DNA of 64,000 nucleotides from Caldisericales bacterium (lineage in GTDB: Bacteria > Caldisericota > Caldisericia > JAAYUI01). The stretch spans positions 1 to 64,000 of the forward strand of contig JAAYUI010000003.1 of assembly GCA_012517765.1 (NCBI GenBank). Direction: 5' to 3'. Each line of letters begins with the position of its first letter. The first letter of the stretch is position 1. This document shows, piece after piece, positions 24,701 to 31,457 of this stretch. Below the pieces are notes generated by a model, which made no database searches, was not told the origin of the DNA, and was given only the letters and a program-made list of their open reading frames with translations. Position numbers and translations under genes: made by a program.

Positions 24701-26817
24701 GTGGCCTTGAATGTTCCTGGACCGGCCATTATTGGGAAATCAATCTTTTGTCCAGTCCAGATGCCTTTTTTGTAATCATAATATCTGCGAACTGTTGGAT
24801 TGGCAGGATACAGTGTCTTGTATAGATCAACATATCCCCAGCCACTGTTTGTGTTTGGGTAGTAAAGTGCGGTTCCGTTATAATCTTCCCTGACGTTGCG
24901 GGCACCATTGATGAGCATTGCTTTTACAACTGCTGCCGATGGGGCTAGCCTGGTTTGTCTTTCCCTGAACCATTGCCTTGTGAGTGCGGCACATCCGGCC
25001 AGGTTTGGTGTGGCCATCGAGGTACCATTCCAGTCAAAGGAGTAGTAGGGTGGAGAACCCAATCTAATTCCAGTAACATTCTGTCCTGGTGCCATTATAT
25101 CTGGCTTGATCCTGCCATCTTCAGTTGGTCCTCTTGATGAGAATCTTGCTATCGCCTCAGCGTGATTGCCATGGACCCTGAGGCCTGAATTGTGTGTAAA
25201 AGTTAGTGCTGGCGTAATGAATATTCTTGGCGGTCCGCCAGCTGTTCCGGTGACCCTGCAGTATTCGTCTTCAGCCGGACTATTATTGCCAACGATGCAC
25301 ACACGCATTCCGTTTGAAAAGCCTGTTGTGCTTCCAACCTGAAGTGTTGTCGTACCCGCATTGGCATTGGCCGCGAGCGTTGCATTTGGCTTGTCGTTTC
25401 CTGCTGCGCCGACGCAGATGGCGTTTTTTGATGTGCTCGGGATTCCAGTTGTGCCTGCATAAGGGCCAGAGTTGCCTGCAGCTATTGTTACCACCATGTC
25501 CGGGTTTTCCCTTACAAACCAGTCTACATACTGGCATTCGCTGTCATAAGTATTCCAGGAAGAGCCCCACGAGTTTGTGTGGACCCTTGCGCCAAGCTTG
25601 TATGAATCCGGCAAACCTGGGTTCATGAAACCTAGGCCTCTCTGCACTATCAGGTTTGCTTCCGGGGCCACACCTGCATACTGGCCATTTGAATGGCCAC
25701 CATTGCCCAGGACCTGGCCTGCAACAAAAGTCCCGTGTCCATGTACATCATTCCATGGTTTTGACTGATCAGGATCGGGTCCGGAGTAGGTCATGTACGG
25801 GTAGTCATTATATCCAAAGTGTCCAACGACCCTTGGTGGTGTTCCGTAGTCGGTGTTTAGTGTTACAAGGTTCCCTGTGTCGCAACCTGTGTCTTGTACA
25901 CACACTGTTTCGCCCTTGCCATTGAGTCCCATGTCCCAAACGCCTGTGGAAGAAGCGGAAAGTGGTGGTGAAGAATTGGCCGTTCTTGCCTGAATACCCA
26001 TTATTTCCCTGGAGTAATCCATGAAAATTTCTCTTGGGGCATACCTGCCAATATTTGAAACAGCAACATCCCTTGCTATGGTTTCAATATCATCGATCAT
26101 GCATTTTACAATAAGATTTCCATTTTGTGTGTTGTCACCAAAAGTGATTTCAAAAGGTAATCTTTTTGCAACGGCCTCAGGGGACTCGCCCTGATATAAT
26201 GAAACATCGAGCTGAATATTGCCTTTTTCGTCTGGCGCGATGTTGTCTCCTATCTTGTAGAAAGGATGGACTGGAGTTCCACCGGTTACTTTTTCAAAGT
26301 CTTTTATTGAAGTGGCAACAGACGGAGTTGCCTTGACTATAAGCGCATTCTGGTTGAGTGTGCCTACGATTGTCCCGCCACACCCAGAAACGAACTTTTT
26401 CCATTCTTCCTTGATCGGACCAATGAATTGGAAAATGAAATATGTGTAATCGCCTGGTGATGGCATGCCGATCTGAAGGTTTTCCGGGATTGCAGTTTCT
26501 GGCATGAGGATTTTGTCCTGGTCAGGGTGTAATCTGGTGTTGTTGATTTGAACAGTGTCGTAACCTGTGCAGGGTTGCACATCGAATCCCTTGTTTCTCA
26601 GCTGGTCGACAGATGTCTGTGGAAGATTTACAAGAACAAAACATCCGTAGTCTTCAATAATACTTGCTCCAGCAAGAATCAAAACTTCTTTTGTGGCGTT
26701 TTCCCTTGTAAAATAAACTTTAAAAAGAGGCCCACTGGCTTTTATGGACAAGATAGTTAATGATGACAGGAGCAAAGTGAAAATAATGAGGATTGATACA
26801 GGTTTCAGCCTTTTCAT
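21718..26817 (-). CDS. Secreted subtilisin-family (S8) protease, multidomain
   Basis: This 1699-aa exoprotein starts at ATG 26817, chosen for the GGAGGT about 6 bases upstream (an in-frame start at 26850 precedes it). It has a signal peptide (1-29), a propeptide-like region, and an S8 catalytic domain with Asp309 (VCVQDTGCD), His361 (HGHGTFVAG), oxyanion Asn449 and Ser600 (NGTSMATP). An extra small beta domain of about 70 residues (479-552) interrupts the catalytic domain. Then come P-domain-like and Ig-like strands, repeated WNGTQW / FRKWNGTQW blades suggesting a beta-propeller, a DUF11-type repeat (YTMKVSNTGTVALNNVLIQD) and a C-terminal PKD domain (YNIDWGDKSG). It probably degrades extracellular protein; no anchor motif is seen. 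Confidence 0.92.
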   Translation of the reverse strand: MKRLKPVSILIIFTLLLSSLTILSIKASGPLFKVYFTRENATKEVLILAGASIIEDYGCFVLVNLPQTSVDQLRNKGFDVQPCTGYDTVQINNTRLHPDQDKILMPETAIPENLQIGMPSPGDYTYFIFQFIGPIKEEWKKFVSGCGGTIVGTLNQNALIVKATPSVATSIKDFEKVTGGTPVHPFYKIGDNIAPDEKGNIQLDVSLYQGESPEAVAKRLPFEITFGDNTQNGNLIVKCMIDDIETIARDVAVSNIGRYAPREIFMDYSREIMGIQARTANSSPPLSASSTGVWDMGLNGKGETVCVQDTGCDTGNLVTLNTDYGTPPRVVGHFGYNDYPYMTYSGPDPDQSKPWNDVHGHGTFVAGQVLGNGGHSNGQYAGVAPEANLIVQRGLGFMNPGLPDSYKLGARVHTNSWGSSWNTYDSECQYVDWFVRENPDMVVTIAAGNSGPYAGTTGIPSTSKNAICVGAAGNDKPNATLAANANAGTTTLQVGSTTGFSNGMRVCIVGNNSPAEDEYCRVTGTAGGPPRIFITPALTFTHNSGLRVHGNHAEAIARFSSRGPTEDGRIKPDIMAPGQNVTGIRLGSPPYYSFDWNGTSMATPNLAGCAALTRQWFRERQTRLAPSAAVVKAMLINGARNVREDYNGTALYYPNTNSGWGYVDLYKTLYPANPTVRRYYDYKKGIWTGQKIDFPIMAGPGTFKATLVWTDFYSVPGANPHLVNNLDLVVTSPGGANTYWGNQFNAGTSESTPNPTATDELNNVEGVTLNNSTYSGQYTVSVVGSNILQGPQPFALVVQYESTRPDFTIRAYPESRIVQTNMDVETFKLETKSLNGFSGHVQLSVSFIDSELNAKIQSSKAFLTSGSSSITFMDVFRKLPLKIGKYYVIVRATSGSLYHEDIVELIVRPAKNYRFDFRKGVSKYGFGSYTDDGKPVALGSNLYYALNYDPTEKDHFSKLYVDDIIPTGTNYTGTAFPKPTHYSPDNGGTWINSKPPANAGNGYRLRWALHEIEGSGRLMKLSNGVPGMDNISENTGSSSRSVMKIGSDGNVYVCWQDSTTGNPDNTEVFFRKWNGTQWVGIDGTPGVSNISNTGNFSSYVDMVLDSNNNPHFVWVENWTAGWQNHYQILYTRWDGTQLVTANGTPGYENITASMSDLNYYLLPRIALFNDMPNIVFGNSYSYTTPRGLYFTKWNGTQWTTVTGAPGIELVSNTGSAYPYGISIGINTQGQPHFVYETIRYMWWFIMQDDLRATKWSGSTWTGFNGTTPVFEYLMPNNRLSHSYPNIAMQGDIPHVVWSDDGVGLGQEIVYSKYANGAWRAANDSTGYDILTMSTDSDITPHIALLPGGLPAVIWNSQKDGIGDIYFRWFKNGWSNLLSNGPIEKITESDSDSIYPQVAIASDGTPYFAMSDNKDNDYDVYVTYPIMDFTTSTFPGQIVWGTKIAEQVDAGQSSITNKATMRGILDTLEYTVETDATESVTVNPLSIGLEFTKKTNPSTVALNQTILYTMKVSNTGTVALNNVLIQDVLPKGMVIVKTQPSAIATPTGAKWQISRLGAGQSYTVRLWAKVVDATYVGKQVINKATAGTSGVLSVEDYASVLVLQDSTGFPEADFDFVLKDKEVKAGSETIFDLTIWNGNGPFSYNIDWGDKSGASIGNIEENKPLQVSHSFQQTGEYEVTCTITDRYNKQATKHVKAVVK

Positions 26818-26997
26818 GGCATACCTCCAATAAATTAATTCAACACACAACTCATCCGACTTGAACAGTTTATATTAAGAATATATTTTTTCAAGCTATC
26901 ATTTTATCGCCTGAAGATGATCCGTTTTGAATTTTTCTGGTTAAATATTCCAATTTATGAATATCTATCCTTATAGAAACATCAATTTTTGGTAATA

Positions 26998-27016
26998 TTG
27001 TGCATTTATTGCACAA
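26998..27016. promoter_or_regulatory. Operator-like inverted repeat upstream of rel
   Basis: TTGTGCA, spacer TTTAT, TGCACAA: a perfect 7-bp inverted repeat lying 20 bases before the rel -35 box, in the 256-base gap between the divergent subtilase and rel genes. The binding protein is unknown. Confidence 0.4.
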
Positions 27017-27035
27017 CTATTTTGGTCTTTATGTG

Positions 27036-27065
27036 TTGACCTGGACAGCCACATGCAAATATAAT
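27036..27065 (+). promoter_or_regulatory. Promoter of rel, probably leaderless
   Basis: TTGACC (27036-27041), 18-base spacer, perfect TATAAT (27060-27065). Only 8 bases separate the -10 box from ATG 27074, so the mRNA would begin at or within a few bases of the start codon. There is no ribosome site. Confidence 0.75.
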
Positions 27066-27073
27066 TCCCCTCA

Positions 27074-29059
27074 ATGGTTACGCTGAATACCAATCCCGAA
27101 GATCTGTTTGGGGAATTGGTTGAAAAAACAAAATATCTTGGTGACGTCAAAGGAAAACTTCTGGAGGCGTACCAGACAGCGTCAAAATATCATGCTGGCC
27201 AAAAAAGGGAGAGTGGCGAAGATTACATAGCTCACCCTTTGAGTGTGGCCAATATACTTGCAGAGTTGGAAACGGACCTTCCGACACTCCAGGCTGCAAT
27301 TTTGCACGACACACTTGAAGATACCCCCCTCAAGGAAGAAGAGTTAAAGGAAAAGTTTGGCCTTGAAGTCCTCTCTCTTGTCCAGGGGGTAACAAAGCTT
27401 TCGAAGGTGCAGTTTAGGTCGTCCAAAGAGCAACAACTTGAGAACACCAGAAAAATGCTTCTTGCGATGGCATCAGACATAAGGGTGGTTTTGATAAAGC
27501 TTGCTGACAGGCTGCACAACATGCGGTCTGTGGAGGTTTTCAGAAAAGACAAGCAAAAAAGGATCGCAACAGACACGATGGAAATTTTTGTGCCTCTCGC
27601 ATCCAGACTTGGAATATACAGGGTAAAATGGGAACTTGAAGATTTGAGCTTCAGATATCTCGAACCTGAAATATACTATGACCTGAGCAAACAGGTTGCC
27701 CTGAAGAGGTCGGAAAGGGAAAAGCTTGTCCAGCAGGTCATGGAAGAGCTTTCTGAATGCCTGAATGAAAATGATATCAAGTGTGACATCTCCGGAAGGG
27801 CAAAAAATCTTTATTCAATCTATAAAAAAATGGAGATCGAAGACAAGGGGCTTGATGAAGTTTTTGATCTCCATGCTGTCAGGGTGCTTGTTGATGACAT
27901 TCCAACTTGTTACAAGGTCCTTGGCATCGTTCATTCCAAATGGAAACCGTTGCCTGGAAGAATAAAAGACTATATTGCAGTACCAAAGTCAAATGGTTAC
28001 CAGTCACTGCACACCACGGTCATGGGTCCGTGGGGCAATCCTGTCGAGATACAGATCAGGACATACCAGATGCATGATGATGCCGAATATGGCATTGCGG
28101 CCCACTGGCGCTATAAAGAAGGGAAGATACAATTCTCGCCTGACTACAACCAGAAACTTTCCTGGCTCCGCCAGCTCCTTGAATGGCAAAGGGAAATCAA
28201 ACCCTCAGACGAGTTTGTGGAGAGGGTCAAAACCGATCTTTTCTCGGATGAAGTACTTGTCTTTACTCCAAAAGGCGACATCATCAACCTGCCAGTTGGT
28301 GCAACGCCGGTCGATTTTGCATACCGGATACATACAAATGTTGGTCATAGCTGTATTGGTGCAAAGGTAAACGGTCAGATTGTCCAGCTTTCATACAAAC
28401 TGCAGACCGGCGACAGGGTCCAGATACTTACAAGCAAGCACATAAATGGTCCTTCGAGGGACTGGCTGAAGTTCGTTGTTGCGCATTCAACCAAGGAGAG
28501 AATCAGATCATGGTTCAGGAAGCAGACAGAAGAAGAACAGCCAAAACAAAAAGATGAGCCGGAATCAGTCAAGGCACCGCCAAAACCACGAAAGCTCCCC
28601 AAATTCGGCAAGGGTTCTCCGTTAATCTCCGTGAAGGGTGTAGACAATGCACCGCTTGTTCTTGCAAGATGCTGTAGCCCGATATATGGCGATCCCATTG
28701 TAGGATACATAACCAGGGGAAGAGGTGTAAGCATACACAGGGTAAACTGTCAAAACCTTGCCCAGCTCAAAAAAGACAGTGAAAGGGTCCTTGAGGCAGA
28801 ATGGATAAAGAGTGACGCGGTAAGGGCTTATGTGGTAAGTATTTCAACAACTGTCGACAATAAGCCTGGTGTGCTTGCGAAACTCTCCAGTGTGATCTCC
28901 GAGGAAGGTGTCAATATACAGATGGCAAAGGCGACACCCCTGGATTCACAGAGGTCACGCGTCATGTTCGCCATTGAGGTAACATCCACAAAAGAGCTGC
29001 AAGACCTAATTTCGAGGCTTGAAAGGGTGCCTGAAGTGAAAAAGGTGGTGAGACATTGA
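27074..29059 (+). CDS. rel: Bifunctional (p)ppGpp synthetase/hydrolase
   Basis: The 661-aa Rel/SpoT protein makes and degrades the stringent-response alarmone. Domains in order: HD hydrolase (HPLSVANILAEL, HDTLEDT near residues 78-84); synthetase (GRAKNLYSIYKKM, GRIKDYIAVPKSNGYQSLH, the RxKD form typical of bifunctional enzymes); TGS (VFTPKGDIINLPVGATPVDFAY); a Cys-containing domain (LARCCSPIYGDPIVGYITRG); and a C-terminal ACT domain. At 661 aa it is somewhat shorter than the usual 720-740, mainly in the middle helical region. The next gene, dtd, overlaps by 4 bases. Confidence 0.95.
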   Translation: MVTLNTNPEDLFGELVEKTKYLGDVKGKLLEAYQTASKYHAGQKRESGEDYIAHPLSVANILAELETDLPTLQAAILHDTLEDTPLKEEELKEKFGLEVLSLVQGVTKLSKVQFRSSKEQQLENTRKMLLAMASDIRVVLIKLADRLHNMRSVEVFRKDKQKRIATDTMEIFVPLASRLGIYRVKWELEDLSFRYLEPEIYYDLSKQVALKRSEREKLVQQVMEELSECLNENDIKCDISGRAKNLYSIYKKMEIEDKGLDEVFDLHAVRVLVDDIPTCYKVLGIVHSKWKPLPGRIKDYIAVPKSNGYQSLHTTVMGPWGNPVEIQIRTYQMHDDAEYGIAAHWRYKEGKIQFSPDYNQKLSWLRQLLEWQREIKPSDEFVERVKTDLFSDEVLVFTPKGDIINLPVGATPVDFAYRIHTNVGHSCIGAKVNGQIVQLSYKLQTGDRVQILTSKHINGPSRDWLKFVVAHSTKERIRSWFRKQTEEEQPKQKDEPESVKAPPKPRKLPKFGKGSPLISVKGVDNAPLVLARCCSPIYGDPIVGYITRGRGVSIHRVNCQNLAQLKKDSERVLEAEWIKSDAVRAYVVSISTTVDNKPGVLAKLSSVISEEGVNIQMAKATPLDSQRSRVMFAIEVTSTKELQDLISRLERVPEVKKVVRH

Positions 29060-29505
29060 GGGCGGTTGTTCAGAGGGTTGGAAGGGCGTCAGTGTCTGTT
29101 GATGGCAAAATTGCTGGCGAAATTGGGCCAGGATTGCTGGTTTTTGTTGGTGTTGGTCGGGGTGATACCCAGCAGGATGCTGATTATGTTGCAACAAAGA
29201 TCCTTGGGATGAGAATTTTTCAGGATGACGAAGGAAAGATGAACCTGGATGTCGCGCAAGCTGGTGGATCAGTGCTTGTTGTTTCCCAATTCACATTGTT
29301 TGGCGACATAAGAAAAGGTAAAAGACCTGATTTTGCGATGGCTGCTTTGCCAGATGAAGCCAGAAACCTCATTGAACAAATAGTACAGAGAATAAATAGA
29401 GCCAATATTGTAGTCCAGACTGGTGTTTTTGGCTCACACATGATTGTTGATATTGAAAATGATGGCCCTGTAACGATAATGCTTGACTCAAGAAAGGTTT
29501 TTTGA
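29056..29505 (+). CDS. dtd: D-aminoacyl-tRNA deacylase
   Basis: The 149-aa protein removes D-amino acids (and glycine) mischarged on tRNA. Hallmarks are the opening RAVVQRVGRASVSVDG, the catalytic SQFTLFGD segment and the C-terminal NDGPVTIMLDS (GPVT cross-subunit motif). Start is TTG 29056, overlapping the rel stop; rel-dtd linkage is common in bacteria. The full length is normal for the family. Confidence 0.95.
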   Translation: MRAVVQRVGRASVSVDGKIAGEIGPGLLVFVGVGRGDTQQDADYVATKILGMRIFQDDEGKMNLDVAQAGGSVLVVSQFTLFGDIRKGKRPDFAMAALPDEARNLIEQIVQRINRANIVVQTGVFGSHMIVDIENDGPVTIMLDSRKVF

Positions 29506-30158
29506 AAAAAATGAACATAGAAAGATTTGTCACAAGCTTTGAACAGCAAAACAATACCTATCTGGCTTATTGTCCTGGAAGCAAGGAAGCAATTGTTGTG
29601 GATCCATCTTTTGAAATCATGCCAGTTATCGAGAGAATAAAGGAATTATCATTAAAAGTCAGATTCATTGTGAACACCCACAGCCATTTCGATCACATTG
29701 CCGGCAATGATCCAGTTAAGGATGCAACTGGAGCCAAACTTGCGATATTCAACATCGAGGCTGGAAATCTACCTGACCCTGAAAAAAATTTTTCTGCAAT
29801 CATCCCCCCAATTGTTACTTCGCGTCCGGCGGATGTCCTTCTGGAAGATGGCCAGGACATTGTAATGGAAACCCACATGGGGCCTGTGGTATTCAAGGTT
29901 CTTTGGACACCTGGGCATAGCCCGGGTCATATATGCCTGAAATTTCACAGGGGCATTTTTACTGGAGATGCAATTTTTAATGGGTCCATTGGGAGAACGG
30001 ATCTTCCCGGGGGCAACATGAAGGACATGAAAAAATCACTGACGAGACTCTGGAACGAACTTCCAGACGACTTTGAAATTCTCCCAGGACACATGGAGAC
30101 CTCAACAATTGCAGCGCAGAGACGTTCAAATTATCTCTGGGAACACATGGCCATCTAG
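29502..30158 (+). CDS. Metallo-beta-lactamase-fold hydrolase (glyoxalase II-like)
   Basis: The 218-aa protein has the MBL dinuclear zinc motif NTHSHFDHIAGN (HxHxDH), HSPGH around residue 143, FTGDAIF with its metal-bridging Asp, and a terminal GHMETSTIAAQ. It is closest in layout to hydroxyacylglutathione-hydrolase-like thioesterases; the natural thioester is unknown. Start is TTG 29502 overlapping the dtd stop (ATG 29511 is an alternative). Its stop codon shares the CTAG at 30155-30158 with the convergent LexA-like gene. Confidence 0.85.
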   Translation: MKKMNIERFVTSFEQQNNTYLAYCPGSKEAIVVDPSFEIMPVIERIKELSLKVRFIVNTHSHFDHIAGNDPVKDATGAKLAIFNIEAGNLPDPEKNFSAIIPPIVTSRPADVLLEDGQDIVMETHMGPVVFKVLWTPGHSPGHICLKFHRGIFTGDAIFNGSIGRTDLPGGNMKDMKKSLTRLWNELPDDFEILPGHMETSTIAAQRRSNYLWEHMAI

Positions 30159-30751
30159 AATTTTCTTATTACAGCTTTTACTCTTCCAATCACAACAAGA
30201 TGGTCGTTGTCTACAACAAGTGAGTCCCTATCGCTTGCGATTGGTTTTACTATCGCTTTTGTCCCAAAGTGGTATAACCTTCCGATGACTGGTTTGAAGC
30301 CATCCACAAGCCCTGCCATAAGGTCCCCGTCCATCAATCCGTTTCCAGGTATGACGATAAGATAATCACCATCAAAAATGCCTGCCTGGACAAGATAATT
30401 GCCCTGAACTTGTGCAGCAACTGCTCCGCTGTCGGTTCCGGAAACACCTGACATGTCGAGTTTTCCGAGTGGTATCTGTTTTAGCGGATCAGAAAGTGCC
30501 TGCAACGTTGTTATGGGGAGTTCGAGGCTTTCGCCTGGCTGTTTGAGCTGGAATGACCTTGCCTTGTTCGGGTGTCTTGCAAGATATCCCTTGTTTGTGA
30601 GTTTTGCTATGTGTTCATGGACCGTTGACACGGACGACAGTCCGAGCCCGATCCTGATTTCATCAAGACTTGGGGCAAAACCATGGCGTGTGTAGAAGTC
30701 TTTTATATAGTCCAGGACTTCTTTTTCCCTCTTAGTAAGATATGCTACCAT
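30155..30751 (-). CDS. LexA-like repressor with apparently inactive self-cleavage domain
   Basis: The 198-aa protein has the LexA layout. An N-terminal winged HTH matches LexA well (LTKREKEVLDYIKDF, then SLDEIRIGLGLSSVSTVHEHI). The C-terminal S24-like domain reads QGNYLVQAGIFDGDYLIV where LexA has G-[DM]-S-M..GI.DGD, so the catalytic Ser position is Tyr119. VIGRL replaces the TVKRL-type segment, so the catalytic Lys position is Gly157. The Ala-Gly cleavage site is also not evident. It may be a non-cleavable repressor controlled another way. Start ATG 30751 is fixed by GAAGGAG about 8 bases upstream; an in-frame ATG at 30772 precedes that site. Confidence 0.85.
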   Translation of the reverse strand: MVAYLTKREKEVLDYIKDFYTRHGFAPSLDEIRIGLGLSSVSTVHEHIAKLTNKGYLARHPNKARSFQLKQPGESLELPITTLQALSDPLKQIPLGKLDMSGVSGTDSGAVAAQVQGNYLVQAGIFDGDYLIVIPGNGLMDGDLMAGLVDGFKPVIGRLYHFGTKAIVKPIASDRDSLVVDNDHLVVIGRVKAVIRKF

Positions 30752-31087
30752 TGTCCACACTCCTTCTACCATTACTTACGGGATAACCCGAGTTTTGGTT
30801 CAAAATCATGATTTAATTCTGGATCGTTCGTTAGCCTCGTGTACTGATACCGTAATTATACCGAAAACTGTAAGTATGTCTAATGATCCTCCAAGTGGTT
30901 TCAACATGCCACAACATGACATTGTGCACTCATACTGTGCAATAATAACACAATGGCGAATATAGCCATATATATGTCCTAAACTACCATAAATGACATA
31001 ATGTAAAAATTTAACACACTATATAGCAGTTATAATATCTTAAATATCTAATTAGTCATTATATGACAGGAAAGATAATTTAACCTA
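30752..31087. other. AT-rich intergenic region between divergent lexA-like and HTH genes
   Basis: No gene is seen. It holds a perfect 12-bp palindrome AAATCATGATTT (30803-30814) upstream of the lexA-like start, a direct repeat of TGTGCA around 30923-30941, and several ATATGAC/GTCAT words. One of these is the inverted repeat GTCAT-TAT-ATGAC at 31055-31067. These are candidate operators for the two DNA-binding proteins encoded on either side. Confidence 0.45.
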
Positions 31088-31116
31088 TTGACAAGCTAAT
31101 ATATGACTAATATCCT
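31088..31116 (+). promoter_or_regulatory. Promoter of the small HTH gene
   Basis: TTGACA (31088-31093), 17-base spacer, TATCCT (31111-31116). The GTCAT/ATGAC inverted repeat ends 20 bases upstream of the -35, and ATATGACTAA lies inside the spacer, suggesting autoregulation. Confidence 0.6.
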
Positions 31117-31144
31117 AACTCCAGGTGACTTAAGGAGGCCAGTC

Positions 31145-31342
31145 ATGGAAGAAAAAAAACTTTTAAGCCTGAAGGAAGCTGCCGAGATGCTCGGCATTCA
31201 CTACACAACCATGAGGCAGTATGTCCGTAAGGGAAAATTCCCGGTGGTACGGATAGGCCGTCTCCTCAAAATTGAGGCAAAAGACATTGAGGAGTACATA
31301 AGAAAAAACAAAACGGTGCTAGAAGAGCACACAAAAAAATGA
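31145..31342 (+). CDS. Excisionase-family HTH DNA-binding protein
   Basis: The 65-aa single-domain protein has the MerR/excisionase-type winged HTH pattern: LSLKEAAEMLGIHYTTMRQY, then VRKGKFPVVRIGRLLKIEAKDIEEYI. Start ATG 31145 is set by AAGGAGG 7 bases upstream; an in-frame ATG at 31103 lies before that site and too close to the promoter. Such proteins act as excisionases or small transcription regulators. With no integrase nearby, a regulator of the giant surface-protein gene 115 bases downstream, or of itself, is more likely. Confidence 0.85.
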   Translation: MEEKKLLSLKEAAEMLGIHYTTMRQYVRKGKFPVVRIGRLLKIEAKDIEEYIRKNKTVLEEHTKK

Positions 31343-31457
31343 TTATTCCAATGAATTCATTAAACCGTCATTTGGCGTTTTTCGTATTAGTTTTGACCAA
31401 AAAAACCCCAAAAAAAGGCGCAGGTCCAATATTTAGCGCAAAAGAAAGGAGCGCTGT

